Notes: a model not told the origin generated them from the letters alone. A stretch of DNA of 64,000 bases from JABDMH01 sp965223165 (GCA_965223165.1 CBDCVQ010000020.1:1302001-1366000); one strand, 5' to 3'; positions 1 through 8,985 are shown, counted from the stretch's first letter. Numbers and translations: made by a program.

Positions 1-1581
1 GGGAAGCTGATCAATGACTTTTCTTTTTTCCCTACGCAGCAGCACACTTGCCAGACGCTCTTTCAATGCCGCCAAATTATAATAGCCCGTAATCCTATTC
101 TTAGACGAAGGGTCAAAGAGACAATGCTGATAAGAAAACTCCCACAGCGGCGCAAACAGGTGAGGATCAACAAACTGCGAAATAGAATAGAGATCTACTA
201 ATTTATTTTCTATCGGCGTGCCGGTAATGACCAGCCCGTGTTGCTTTCTAATATTCTTGATGGCGACAGCCGTCTTGGTCTTAAAGTTCTTGATCTTTTG
301 GGCTTCATCCAAAATAACCAGATCAAAATCGGCTTCATTGATGGCCCTGAGATCACGAAGTACGGTCTCATAGTTGATGATGAATATATCGCCATCCATC
401 TGATACATTTCTGCCCTCACCTCCGGAAACCCCTCGACCACCATTGCCCGTTCATCAGTAAATTTTTCGATCTCCGTCTTCCATTGATGCTTGATGGAGG
501 CAGGACAGATCACCAGGGTTTTTGAGAAGCCGAATACCTGCTTCTTCAGCACAGAGATACAAATGGCTTGCAGCGTCTTCCCGAGTCCCATCTCGTCGGC
601 TATGATCGCTCCCGCCTTTGGCACCACAAATTGCACTCCTTGTTTTTGATAGGGATACAGTTCCACCTTGATGACCGAATAGTCCAGCTCAGCACCATCG
701 TACATATCCTGCGCTGTTTTATTGCCAAAATACCGGTCGATCTTATCCAGCACTTCAGGCCGGATCACAATAGAATCGATGTCTCGGGCTTCTTGGATAA
801 AACGCCAGAACTGCGCGATCTTCTCGTTGTCAATGTAAGTTTTGCTACCAAAATATTTTCTAATAAGCCGCTCCGTACTCGCTTTCAACTTATGCGGATA
901 GCGCCAAGATATTCTGTACTCGTTGAGCGGATCGAGCGAAATATCAACAAACGGATATTTCTTCTTCAGTTTCTTGAAGATCCTTGGACGATCTTTCAAA
1001 TACTGAAAGAGATACATGATATGTTTGGTTGTACCAAGCTTATTGGTGCGCCAGTCGATATTATCAATATACCCTGTCTCTGCCTCAAAATCCCAAAGGG
1101 TCACACGCGCCGTCCGGCCTTTCTCGTTTGTGATCAAATGCTCGCCATAAATATTGTCCGCCAGCCTTACCTTATATTTTGCTTGAAGCGCTTTTTCTCT
1201 CCGCTCGGACATGACTCGTCGGATCATACCTTCTCGCGTATACTTTCGTCCGGGCAGTGTTGGCTCCCTCCAGGCCGCGTGTTCTCTGCACAACAGGAGT
1301 GCCGCAAAGGAGAATTCATCCCATTCACATGGCTTCTCCTCTTTGTACGGGAGGATGCCTTCATTGTCAAAGACCAGCGTGATGGTCTCCTCCATTGCGC
1401 CTCCCCCCACTGCAACCTTGACCGATGTTGCACTTTGGCTCAGCAGGGCATAGTCATCTGCTGCAAGAAGTGCCGTTCTGGTCAATTGCGCGGGAGTAAG
1501 TAAGTCGTCCCTCCGGATATCAGTTATGGTCTGATGGATGGTATCAAGCATCGTCACGATGGTGTTGGTCGTAGGACTCAT
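1..1581 (-). CDS. SNF2-family helicase, 3' part cut by window edge
   Basis: Translating the minus strand from the ATG at 1581 gives an open frame running off the window start (527 codons visible). Seen: a Walker A-type motif ADEMGLGKT near residue 330, a DEAQ box (VILDEAQKIKNF) near 420, and motif III ITGTPIEN near 448, all hallmarks of SNF2/Rad54-like double-stranded DNA translocases. The approximately 300 residues before the motor have no domain I can name. The C-terminal helicase lobe lies outside the window. The region upstream is repeat-rich, so the gene is probably transcribed separately from fcl. A chromatin-remodeller-like or phage-defence role is possible but not shown. The family call is firm; the biological role is unknown. 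Confidence 0.9.
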   Translation of the reverse strand, partial: MSPTTNTIVTMLDTIHQTITDIRRDDLLTPAQLTRTALLAADDYALLSQSATSVKVAVGGGAMEETITLVFDNEGILPYKEEKPCEWDEFSFAALLLCREHAAWREPTLPGRKYTREGMIRRVMSERREKALQAKYKVRLADNIYGEHLITNEKGRTARVTLWDFEAETGYIDNIDWRTNKLGTTKHIMYLFQYLKDRPRIFKKLKKKYPFVDISLDPLNEYRISWRYPHKLKASTERLIRKYFGSKTYIDNEKIAQFWRFIQEARDIDSIVIRPEVLDKIDRYFGNKTAQDMYDGAELDYSVIKVELYPYQKQGVQFVVPKAGAIIADEMGLGKTLQAICISVLKKQVFGFSKTLVICPASIKHQWKTEIEKFTDERAMVVEGFPEVRAEMYQMDGDIFIINYETVLRDLRAINEADFDLVILDEAQKIKNFKTKTAVAIKNIRKQHGLVITGTPIENKLVDLYSISQFVDPHLFAPLWEFSYQHCLFDPSSKNRITGYYNLAALKERLASVLLRREKRKVIDQLP

Positions 1582-1589
1582 TTGTCAGA

Positions 1590-2030
1590 TCTTTTTGTCT
1601 GAATCTGGATTTTCAGGGTTCGCAGGATGCTCAGGATGTCAAATAAATTCTCTGCGAGCTCCCTGTCTCCGCGTGAAACAACCCCCGGCCCCTGCGTCCT
1701 GCGGAACGCCGGGGTGGACCCATATATGTCTCCGTGTGAAGCAGCCCCCGGCCCCTGCGTCCTGCGGAACGCCGGGGTGGACCCATATATGTCTCCGTGT
1801 AAAATCATGCCGCCTCTATTGTCTGAATCTGGATTTTCAGGATTCGCAGGATGTCTCTGCGTGAAGCAGCCCCCGGCCCCTGCGTCCTGCGGAACGCCGG
1901 GGTGGACCCATATGTGTCTCTCTGTGAAATCATGCCGCCTCTATTGTCTGCATCTGGATCTTCAGGATGGGCAGAATGCTCAGGATTCTTATTTGTAAAA
2001 GCTCAGTGAACTCCGTGAACCCGCGTACTC
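1590..2030. repeat. Intergenic repeat cluster (63-bp units and CAGGAT repeats)
   Basis: This stretch of about 450 bases holds no convincing gene. Three near-identical copies of a unit begin at about 1673, 1736 and 1861; the first two are 63 bp apart. Each unit has a strong inverted repeat (CCCCGGC ... GCCGGGG) and is joined to GTGAAAC/GTGAAGC sequence like that inside wecB. Between and around them are copies of a second repeat of the form TGTCTGAATCTGGATTTTC followed by AGGAT, at about 1596, 1820 and 1946. The same repeat brackets the GxxExxY gene and recurs near 7.2-7.5 kb. Confidence 0.8.
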
Positions 2031-2033
2031 CAA

Positions 2034-2966
2034 CTAGTACCAGGGCTCACTTTGGCACGCCTGATAGACACTTCGTATCCCTTCCTCCAATCCTATGCGA
2101 GCACGCCACCCTAGGCGTGTCATTCGAGAGACATCCATAAGTTTCCGGGGAGTGCCGTCTGGTTTAGTCAGATCATGCGTGATGGTACCCTCATAGCCGA
2201 CAATATCCTTGATCAACTGGGCTAACTCCAGAATCGGCAGGTCTTCGCCGACGCCGACATTGACAAAGTCCGGCCCGTCGTATTGCTGCATTAGGAAGTA
2301 GCAGGCCTCTGCCAAATCATCGACATGCAGAAACTCCCGACGAGGTGTACCGGTGCCCCAAAGCACCACTTCGGGTTGGCCTTGCTTTTTTGCTTCATGA
2401 AACTTTCGGATCAATGCTGGTAATACATGCGACACCTCCAAGTCATAATTGTCTCCGGGACCATACAGATTGGTCGGCATAGCGGAGATGAAATTGGCTC
2501 CATACTGCGACCGGTACGACTCGCACAATTTGATGCCGGCAATTTTGGCGATGGCATAGGGTTCGTTTGTGATTTCCAGCGGACCGGCCAGCAGCGATTC
2601 TTCCTGCAGCGGTTGGGGCGCATGTTTGGGATAAATACAGGAGGATCCGAGGAATAGCAATTTTTTCGTACCCGCCCGGTAGCTAGCGTGAATGACATTG
2701 GTCTCGATCATCAGATTGTCGTACAAAAATTCGGCCCGGTAGCGATTATTCGCCAATATTCCTCCCACCTTAGCTGCGGCTAGAAAGACGTATTCCGGTC
2801 TTTCCGCCTCGAAGAATTCCGACACGGCCCGCTGATCCCTGAGGTCTAGGTCCCTGGATGATCGCAGCAGGAGGTGATCGTGGCCCTCCGCTCGCAGTTT
2901 GCGGGTGATGGCGGAGCCGACCATGCCGTTGTGGCCGGCGATGTATATTTTACTGGATTGTTTCAC
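2034..2966 (-). CDS. fcl: GDP-L-fucose synthase
   Basis: An SDR enzyme converting GDP-4-keto-6-deoxymannose to GDP-L-fucose (epimerase/reductase). Numbered from the GTG at 2966 it is 310 aa, close to the usual family length. Seen: NAD(P)-binding GHNGMVG at about 11-17, the catalytic Ser region SSCIYP at about 108-113, and the Y-x3-K pair YAIAK at 137-141. A longer frame opens at 3074, but its first 36 residues are translated CAGGAT-type repeat and overlap the neighbouring gene, so the GTG is preferred. It pairs functionally with gmd, 560 bp upstream, from which it is separated by an inserted GxxExxY gene. Start certainty is moderate; function is firm. Confidence 0.93.
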   Translation of the reverse strand: MKQSSKIYIAGHNGMVGSAITRKLRAEGHDHLLLRSSRDLDLRDQRAVSEFFEAERPEYVFLAAAKVGGILANNRYRAEFLYDNLMIETNVIHASYRAGTKKLLFLGSSCIYPKHAPQPLQEESLLAGPLEITNEPYAIAKIAGIKLCESYRSQYGANFISAMPTNLYGPGDNYDLEVSHVLPALIRKFHEAKKQGQPEVVLWGTGTPRREFLHVDDLAEACYFLMQQYDGPDFVNVGVGEDLPILELAQLIKDIVGYEGTITHDLTKPDGTPRKLMDVSRMTRLGWRARIGLEEGIRSVYQACQSEPWY

Positions 2967-2971
2967 GTAGT

Positions 2972-3527
2972 TGTCTGAATCTGGATTTGCAGAATTTACA
3001 GGATGAACAGGATTAATCTTTGCCCTGCATCTGCTTATTGAACAGGAGTTTGTATTGCAGACTTTTTCCACCAAAGTTGATGAGCAATCCCTTGGGAAGC
3101 TGGTATGCTACCAGATAGTTAAGTCCCTGTGCCAAATGCACGTCCTCTAATCTTAGCATGGCTTTGAGCTCCACGAGCACTCTGCTTTCGACAACGAAGT
3201 CCGCTCGTCGGGAACCCACTTCAGTGCCTTTGTAGTATAGAGGGATCTCATCCTCTCGGACAAAACTCAGCCCTTGTTTTTCCAGTTCCAGAGCCAAACA
3301 TCGCTGGTAAATCACTTCCTGAAATCCGTTGCCGAGCGTATTGTGCACTTCAAGGGCACATCCTATGATTTTGTAAGTAAGGGGATCCGATATTGAAGTT
3401 CGCGACATAAATGGTATATGGTGGTATAAAGAGTCTTAATGATTTGGATTTGCAAGATTCGAATTGGTCGCATAATACCTTGGCAATCCTGCTAATTCTG
3501 GTAATCCTGGTAATTCTGATTCAGACA
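2972..3527. mobile_element. Candidate element: GxxExxY gene between inverted repeats
   Basis: A 42-43 bp sequence at 2972-3013 and its inverted partner at 3485-3527 both read TGTCTGAATC followed by repeating (C)AGGATT/(C)AGAATT steps when read inward. They bracket the GxxExxY gene, whose TAA stop falls inside the left repeat. The block sits exactly between gmd and fcl, genes usually adjacent, and forms the leader of fcl. I see no obvious target duplication. Mobility is inferred from the inverted repeats and position; no transposase is present. Confidence 0.55.
3013..3408 (-). CDS. GxxExxY family protein
   Basis: A small protein of 131 aa. Seen: the family signature in NGFQEVIYQ (G-F-Q-E-V-I-Y) near residue 27-35, and further on RRADFVVE and LVELKA, an Asp ... 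Glu-x-Lys arrangement resembling a PD-(D/E)XK nuclease core. The family is widespread and often repeat-associated; its function is not established. The gene lies between gmd and fcl inside an inverted-repeat pair, so it looks like an insertion rather than part of GDP-fucose synthesis. A nuclease role is inference from the motif spacing only. Confidence 0.88.
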   Translation of the reverse strand: MSRTSISDPLTYKIIGCALEVHNTLGNGFQEVIYQRCLALELEKQGLSFVREDEIPLYYKGTEVGSRRADFVVESRVLVELKAMLRLEDVHLAQGLNYLVAYQLPKGLLINFGGKSLQYKLLFNKQMQGKD

Positions 3528-3528
3528 G

Positions 3529-4641
3529 CTACTCAAATTCATTCTTCACCTGAAAGCCTGCATCCTTCAGCGCCAATTCACGTTTGAAGAGCTCCAGGTC
3601 CGCGGTTACCATCTCACGCACCAGGTCCTTGACTGTATAGGTGGGTTCCCAATCCAGCTTTTCTTTGGCTTTCGAGGCATCTCCGATGAGCATATCTACC
3701 TCCGTCGGTCGAAAATAGTCGGGGTCAACCCGTACTAGCTGTTGACCCACTTCAAGATGCTCAATATCATGGTCGAGTGCTATGATCTTACCCGTCTCTG
3801 AGACACCCGAACCGGAAAAGCCGATATGGATACCTAGCTCTTCAAAAGCCATCTGGACGAAGTCACGCACGGAGGTGGTCACCCCCGTGGCAATGACAAA
3901 ATCTTCGGGTTGCTCCTGCTGAAGCATCAGCCACATGGCTTCGACATAGTCCTTGGCGTGGCCCCAATCTCGCTCCGCGTTTAGATTTCCGATGTGTAAT
4001 GTGTCCTGCAGTCCCAGCGCGATCTTGGCGGCGGCCCGGGTGATCTTTCGCGTGACAAAGGTTTCGCCGCGGAGGGGGCTCTCGTGGTTAAATAGGATCC
4101 CGTTGCAAGCATACATGTCATAGGCCTCCCGGTAGTTGACCGTGATCCAGTACCCATAGAGCTTGGCAACCCCGTAGGGAGAGCGAGGATAAAAGGGGGT
4201 TTGCTCGTTTTGAGGCACCTCCTGTACCAGACCGTAGAGCTCGGAGGTAGATGCTTGGTAGATGCGGGTTTTCTTCGCAAGACCAAGCAATCGGACAGCT
4301 TCCAGGATACGAAGCGTACCTATTCCATCGACGTCGGCGGCATATTCCGGTGCGTCAAAGCTCACCTTCACGTGGGACATGGCCCCGAGGTTGTAGATCT
4401 CGTCCGGCTGTACCTCCTGAATGATCCGAATAATATTGGTCGAATCGGAGAGATCGCCATAATGCAAGATAAAGCGTCGGTCATCGACGTGCGGGTCTTC
4501 ATACAGATGATCGATCCGCTGGGTATTAAATAGCGAACTGCGTCGCTTGATGCCATGCACTTCATATCCTTTGTGCAATAGGAGCTCAGATAAGTACGCT
4601 CCGTCCTGGCCGGTGATGCCGGTGATTAAGGCTCTTTTCAT
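3529..4641 (-). CDS. gmd: GDP-mannose 4,6-dehydratase
   Basis: Converts GDP-mannose to GDP-4-keto-6-deoxymannose, the first step toward GDP-L-fucose. It is 370 aa, the normal length. Seen: nucleotide-binding GITGQDG at 8-14, catalytic STSELYG at 131-137 and YGVAK at 156-160, plus the long GMD-specific C-terminal region. With fcl downstream it forms the GDP-fucose pathway feeding the polysaccharide locus. The stop is two bases from the inverted repeat of the GxxExxY insertion. Very confident. Confidence 0.96.
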   Translation of the reverse strand: MKRALITGITGQDGAYLSELLLHKGYEVHGIKRRSSLFNTQRIDHLYEDPHVDDRRFILHYGDLSDSTNIIRIIQEVQPDEIYNLGAMSHVKVSFDAPEYAADVDGIGTLRILEAVRLLGLAKKTRIYQASTSELYGLVQEVPQNEQTPFYPRSPYGVAKLYGYWITVNYREAYDMYACNGILFNHESPLRGETFVTRKITRAAAKIALGLQDTLHIGNLNAERDWGHAKDYVEAMWLMLQQEQPEDFVIATGVTTSVRDFVQMAFEELGIHIGFSGSGVSETGKIIALDHDIEHLEVGQQLVRVDPDYFRPTEVDMLIGDASKAKEKLDWEPTYTVKDLVREMVTADLELFKRELALKDAGFQVKNEFE

Positions 4642-4661
4642 GTCAACAGTCCTTTCATTTG

Positions 4662-5276
4662 CTACACCAGCTTGGCGTGCTTCTCGATGATTGTCTCCTT
4701 GATATCATCCCACGCTGTCGACGAATACATGATCGGCATGTCCTGCTGTTCAGCATCATTAAAATATACTAGACTCTTCAGGGCCAGAAATTGTGAACTT
4801 CTTGGGAATTTCTCCTTATGGAACGCCATAATTTCATCAAGCGAAAAAAAATCTAAAAGGAAAAAAAGATCGACAAAATCTTTCCGGCTGCCTCTCCCTG
4901 TAATCGCCTCAATCTTCATGGCTGCAATGTCCTCCTTGGCGGCCATGCGAATGTCCTCTCGCGTGATCCATGGCCTCAGCCATGCAAATGGATAATTGAC
5001 AAAATCCACTTTTATTCCATTGATTTGAAAGATCAAAATGCTGGGAGATCTGCTGATGACATTGATATTCGGGTAGATCGAACTGTTCATAAGATGGTGA
5101 TCGACCACGTGGATGTCCCCGCTACCAAACAGATCGAGATCGATCGACCTCCTGTGACCAAGTTGCAATGCCAATGCTGTTCCACCTACCAAAACAAAGT
5201 CCCTCAGTATCTGCTGGGACATCAGTAATTCTAGGAGTTCCAGAGTGTTGGATTCGACTGTGCTTCGATGTAACAC
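4662..5276 (-). CDS. AbiEii/AbiGii-type nucleotidyltransferase
   Basis: 204 aa, resembling the toxin component of type IV AbiE systems. Seen: VGGTALALQLGHRRS followed by IDLDLF (Gly-Gly at 31-32, acidic pair Asp46/Asp48), the fingerprint of the DNA polymerase beta-like fold, and a later basic patch near KIEAITGRGSRKDFVDLFFLL. The small DUF6922-like gene upstream overlaps it by 46 bp, so the pair is probably translationally coupled. By family analogy it may act as an abortive-infection toxin that modifies nucleic acid or tRNA; here that is inference. It lies in an accessory block between gmd and two ATPase genes. Confidence 0.85.
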   Translation of the reverse strand: MLHRSTVESNTLELLELLMSQQILRDFVLVGGTALALQLGHRRSIDLDLFGSGDIHVVDHHLMNSSIYPNINVISRSPSILIFQINGIKVDFVNYPFAWLRPWITREDIRMAAKEDIAAMKIEAITGRGSRKDFVDLFFLLDFFSLDEIMAFHKEKFPRSSQFLALKSLVYFNDAEQQDMPIMYSSTAWDDIKETIIEKHAKLV

Positions 5277-5533
5277 CTAAACGCCGATGGGTTAATTTTG
5301 AAAATGGTGCTTAAAAACGAAAGGGTGACCGGGTCCAACGACCGGATCGTCAGCGAAACCTCTTCGATTTTTTGAAGTCCATAGATTTCTTTGATTTGCT
5401 TCCAGTCACTTAACAGGCCATATGAGAGTACCCGTTCGATGATGTAAGCAGCTCTCTTCTCAATATCTAGGCCTGCAGGGTCAACGTCCCAAAACAGGTG
5501 CGGTGAAAATTCCGTGATGCTTCGCTCTGTCAT
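5231..5533 (-). CDS. DUF6922-like small protein, partner of AbiEii homologue
   Basis: 100 aa with the N-terminal pattern PHLFWDVDPAGLDIEKRAAYIIERVLSYG. The same pattern occurs in the protein at 49889-50224 (GRLFWDVDVDKLDRDKSRALIISRVL), also followed by a nucleotidyltransferase gene. Such proteins commonly precede nucleotidyltransferase toxins in Bacteroidota. It overlaps the AbiEii-like gene by 46 bp. An antitoxin or accessory role is inferred from gene order; I see no DNA-binding domain I can name. Confidence 0.75.
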   Translation of the reverse strand: MTERSITEFSPHLFWDVDPAGLDIEKRAAYIIERVLSYGLLSDWKQIKEIYGLQKIEEVSLTIRSLDPVTLSFLSTIFKINPSAFRCYIEAQSNPTLWNS

Positions 5534-5794
5534 AAACTTCTATCTGTCAATTGCCTTGATCCCTCCTCCCACATGTACATGCCCTAGTGTTCATTAGCAA
5601 CGAGCACCGTAGGTGTTTAGGTGTTAGTGTTTGGAAAAAAAGCGCTATTTCAATCACCAGATTCTAGTCATTCCGTCATGAAATTCCGACCTGGACAACA
5701 ATTCCACAGTTCAACAGTTGCACGCTTGCACACTTCCACAATTGTTGATCATCAAAGCGGGGTCCGGACTGGCTGCTGTGGGTTCCAAAGCAAA
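5534..5794. other. Non-coding gap with imperfect palindromic repeats
   Basis: About 260 bases without a credible gene. Around 5698-5745 a low-complexity stretch of CACAGTTCAACAGTTGCACG type is bounded by ACAATT and AATTGT. This is a repeat style common in Bacteroidota intergenic DNA. No promoter could be assigned. Confidence 0.5.
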
Positions 5795-6958
5795 TCAATA
5801 CAAGGTCAGTCCCATCCTCTTCAAGTGGTGGTACAGCCGGGCGATGGGTATCACCAAAATATTCTCCCGGATCGGATACTCATCTGCGTATGGCGTGACC
5901 ACAAAGTTATCTGTTGCACCTAGGTCAGCCACTGCTGAGAGCAAGCCTTTGGACGTAGATGGACTATTGCTATACTTAATCTCGAACGTGGCCATCACTT
6001 GATTGGCCCGGGTGACCACCAAGTCCAATTCCGCGCCGTGAGACGTCCGATAGTAGTAGGGTTTATTTCCGGCATCCAACATGGAGATTATTTGCTGGAT
6101 GACAAAACCTTCCCATGAAGCGCCTTTCAACATATCACCCTGCAGGGCCTCCATAGTGGTGATGCCTCGCAAATGGTGAAGGATACCCGTATCGCGAACG
6201 TAAATTTTGGGACTTTTCACCAGGCGTTTCTTTACGTTGGTGAAATATGGATGAATGGTTCGGATAAGATATGATTGGTTTACAAAATCCAAATAGTTTC
6301 TTACCGTCTGATGCGACAGACCGGTTGCGCGTCCGAGGGCATTGTAATTCACCGGTTGTCCATGCACGGAGGCTACGATTTGAATAAATCGCTCAAAAGC
6401 TGCTGGATTTATCCTCAGATTGACCATAGCCAACTCACGCTCGATGTAGGACCGTACGAAAGCCCCCAGCCATTCAAAACCGTCCTGGACATCCTCCAAA
6501 AAGGCTTCCGGGAAGCCCCCTTGCAGCCAGAGCTTTTGCACATCCGATACTTCCAGCATATTAAAGGGTTCCAGGTCAAAATAACGCACCCGGCCTGCCA
6601 ACGATTCTGAGGCAGAAGCAATGAGGCGATGCGAGGCTGATCCCAATAATACGAATCGTCCCGGCACGCGTTGTGCATCGATCAATGCGCGAAGCAAGGG
6701 AAACAGATCCAGCTTGCGCTGCACCTCATCGATGATGACCCGCTCCTCCACATGGGCCTGCAGATATATCTCAGCGTCGCTGAGCTTTCGCAGATCGCTT
6801 GGTCGCTCCAAGTCGAGATAGATTGTGCCTATTCCCTCATCTATCAGGCGTCGGGCCAGTGTGGTCTTTCCCACCTGGCGTGGTCCGAGTATCGCCACAG
6901 CCGGTACTTTGGTCAAGGCTTGCTGAACCACCGGCGTTATGTTTCGAGCCACATGCAT
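5795..6958 (-). CDS. AAA ATPase with DUF4143 C-terminus
   Basis: 387 aa. Seen: Walker A GPRQVGKTT near residues 25-33, Walker B VIIDEVQ near 75-81, sensor region VLLGSASHRL near 103-112, then a DUF4143-like C-terminal region with a winged-helix-like stretch and the terminal nuclease-like segment ELDLVV ... FEIKYS (Glu-x-Lys). This architecture is typical of orphan ATPases abundant in Bacteroidota and archaea, whose cellular function is not established. It stands alone between the AbiEii-like pair and repeat-filled DNA. A relative sits at 7633-8832. Confidence 0.9.
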   Translation of the reverse strand: MHVARNITPVVQQALTKVPAVAILGPRQVGKTTLARRLIDEGIGTIYLDLERPSDLRKLSDAEIYLQAHVEERVIIDEVQRKLDLFPLLRALIDAQRVPGRFVLLGSASHRLIASASESLAGRVRYFDLEPFNMLEVSDVQKLWLQGGFPEAFLEDVQDGFEWLGAFVRSYIERELAMVNLRINPAAFERFIQIVASVHGQPVNYNALGRATGLSHQTVRNYLDFVNQSYLIRTIHPYFTNVKKRLVKSPKIYVRDTGILHHLRGITTMEALQGDMLKGASWEGFVIQQIISMLDAGNKPYYYRTSHGAELDLVVTRANQVMATFEIKYSNSPSTSKGLLSAVADLGATDNFVVTPYADEYPIRENILVIPIARLYHHLKRMGLTLY

Positions 6959-7632
6959 CCGTGTAAATTTACATCTTATTTGCTATTTTACACGAAAAAA
7001 TCTCTTTATCCGTGCATTATCACATCCTAGCTTATAATTTGACACGACAATGATGTTCTCGCTATTTCCATGAATGTAATGGTATTGGAGTATCTGGATC
7101 ACTCGAATATTGATGTGATTGAGGTATACCTGGGAACCAGATGGACGAGATGCTGCAAATGCAGGTCATGAATGTGCAGGGTCCCGCGCGATAACGCCAA
7201 CACTCCAAACTTTGGTCATACCATCATCCTGAAAATTCCGATTCAGACTACATTTGTCAGAATCAGCATTCGCTGGATTTGCAGGATTAGCTTGATGCCA
7301 CGATCCACCTGTTGAAAATGGGACGAATCCTGAATCTAAGACGAAATCAATCCCGCACATTCCGTTAATCCTGAAAATTCTGATTCAGATTATTTTTTGT
7401 CAGAATCAGAATTCACTGAATTTGCAGGATGAGCAGGATTAGCTTGATACCCGTTTTCACCTATAGACAATGGTTTGGACTTCAAACTTTGGACGAAATC
7501 AATCCTGCACATTCCGTTAATCCTGAAAATTCTGATTCAGACAATTTGCCGGTAAGTCCCCAGCAAGTTTGGATTCGATCGCTGCGCCTCTGCGTGAGAC
7601 AAAGTTGCGATACATCCAAAAACCCGCGTCCT
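6959..7632. repeat. Non-coding region with three CAGGAT-family palindromic repeats
   Basis: About 670 bases with no supportable gene. Copies of the repeat that brackets the GxxExxY gene occur here as back-to-back inverted pairs: about 7226-7287 (ATCCTGAAAATTCCGATTC ... GGATTTGCAGGAT) and about 7367-7440, plus a half copy at about 7519-7544. The second and third copies share about 50 bp of identical flank (GACGAAATCAATC ... CACATTCCGTTAATCCTG) at 7342 and 7493, so part of the region is a tandem duplication. The inverted pairs would form long hairpins. No gene lies between their arms. Confidence 0.75.
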
Positions 7633-8832
7633 TCAGTGCGATAAAAAGAATGCAAGAGCTGGCACTATCTCGAGGACCTTGTCTTCGACCACGATTTGAT
7701 CCCGCTCGGCGAAGGAGATTAAGTAGCCTTTGGCAAGGTTGAGATGGTTTAATGCATCCAGAAGACCATCGACCTCACGTTGGTAATTGTCATGATGGAG
7801 TTCATAACATACTTGGTAGCAGGACAGGGTTTGATCTGCATTGCGGACCACGAAATCACATTCGCCCGATTGCTGGTGGTAGAAGATCTCTTTTGATCTC
7901 CTTCTCAACGTTAAGAAAATCGCGTTCTCGAGCAATCGACCCTTGTCCTCCTGCACTTTACTTGTATTGGCAAGGATAAGTCCATTATCTATGCCGTAGA
8001 TCTTCTTGGGATTGACCAATTGTTTCTTGAAGCTGTGGGTAAACTTTGGCACGGAAAAGAATAAATAGGCATCCTCTAGGTAATGCAAAAATGATGCAAC
8101 GGTGGTAGGGGAGCCTACCCCCAAGAGCTTGGTCAGCTTTCTCAGGCTATATGGCCGGGCGATGTTGTTAATCAGATATAGCGCTAGTTGCTTGAAAGTG
8201 AATGCTGACCTAATCTGATATCTTGCGACGATGTCTCGCTCTAGAATATCAGTGAAAAGTGACTGCAGGATAAGGGGATTTCGATGCCGGAGAAACTCGG
8301 CAAATCCGCCCAGGCGAAGGTATTCTTTCAGCGCCGATGCATCTGCTTCGTGCTCCGTGAAGACAAGAAACTCAGCAAAACTAAAGGGAAACAACTCGTA
8401 GGAGAGATGCCGACCCGATAGCAAACTAGCCATCTCACTGCTCAACATGGAAGCATTGGATCCGGTCACGTATAGAGCCCGGCGCTGCTCCGTCAGATGC
8501 CTAATCTGAGCTTCCCATTGAAATACACGATGCACCTCGTCCAACATGAATGTGGTCCCAGGAAACATCTCATGCAACTTAGTAAAATCGTCGAGCGCGA
8601 ATTCGAGCAACCTTGGGTCATCGAAATGCAAATAGGTGTAGTTGGCCGGATCACCTTGATACACCATGCGCAAGAGACTACTTTTGCCGGATCGGCGAAC
8701 GCCAGAAATAATCGTGGCGAACCCCGGCAAGAGCTCCATAGTCTCGACACTGGTTCTTGGCAGCAAATGGTCCACACGGACCAACTGCTCTTCTTGTGAC
8801 TTCACAATGTGTCTGATATCTCCCGCCAACAT
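7633..8832 (-). CDS. AAA_14/DUF4143-type ATPase
   Basis: 399 aa from the ATG at 8832 (a GTG nine bases upstream is possible). Seen: Walker A SGVRRSGKSS near residues 43-52, Walker B TFMLDEVHR near 93-101, sensor YVTGSNASML near 120-129, and a C-terminal CDFVVRNADQ segment in the position of the DUF4143 nuclease-like domain. Same broad family as the gene at 5795-6958 but clearly diverged, so not a recent duplicate. It is flanked by repeats on its 3' side. Cellular role unknown. Confidence 0.88.
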   Translation of the reverse strand: MLAGDIRHIVKSQEEQLVRVDHLLPRTSVETMELLPGFATIISGVRRSGKSSLLRMVYQGDPANYTYLHFDDPRLLEFALDDFTKLHEMFPGTTFMLDEVHRVFQWEAQIRHLTEQRRALYVTGSNASMLSSEMASLLSGRHLSYELFPFSFAEFLVFTEHEADASALKEYLRLGGFAEFLRHRNPLILQSLFTDILERDIVARYQIRSAFTFKQLALYLINNIARPYSLRKLTKLLGVGSPTTVASFLHYLEDAYLFFSVPKFTHSFKKQLVNPKKIYGIDNGLILANTSKVQEDKGRLLENAIFLTLRRRSKEIFYHQQSGECDFVVRNADQTLSCYQVCYELHHDNYQREVDGLLDALNHLNLAKGYLISFAERDQIVVEDKVLEIVPALAFFLSH

Positions 8833-8930
8833 GAGCTGCACCAGTGTTCAGTACAAAAATACACTTTTGTCCGTTAGTAGTGGGCACTTGGCTTCATACC
8901 CAACCTCCCCCAAGTCTCTTTGCTAACTGA

Positions 8931-8985
8931 TCCACCACACGAACAACCATAGCACCACAAAACCGCAATACCACAATACCATCGC
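8931..8985. repeat. A/C-rich octamer-like simple repeat
   Basis: A short stretch of CACCACAAAACCGCAATACCACAATACC-type sequence just past the stop of the YdcF-like gene. It belongs to the same family of 8-bp A/C-rich units that lies at the 5' ends of the genes at 48128 and 50229. Confidence 0.6.

Noticed and set aside
568..1503. 311-codon plus-strand open frame
   Set aside because: It lies antisense to the SNF2 helicase, whose motifs (GLGKT, DEAQ, TGTPIEN) are clear on the minus strand; the plus-strand translation has no recognisable domain.
1538..1998. Open frames of 108-123 codons across the 63-bp repeats
   Set aside because: They encode tandem copies of the same peptide in more than one frame, as expected from repeat DNA, with no start signal.
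3013..3074. Longer fcl start at 3074
   Set aside because: Its extra 36 residues are translated CAGGAT repeat and overlap the GxxExxY gene; the GTG at 2966 gives the normal family length.
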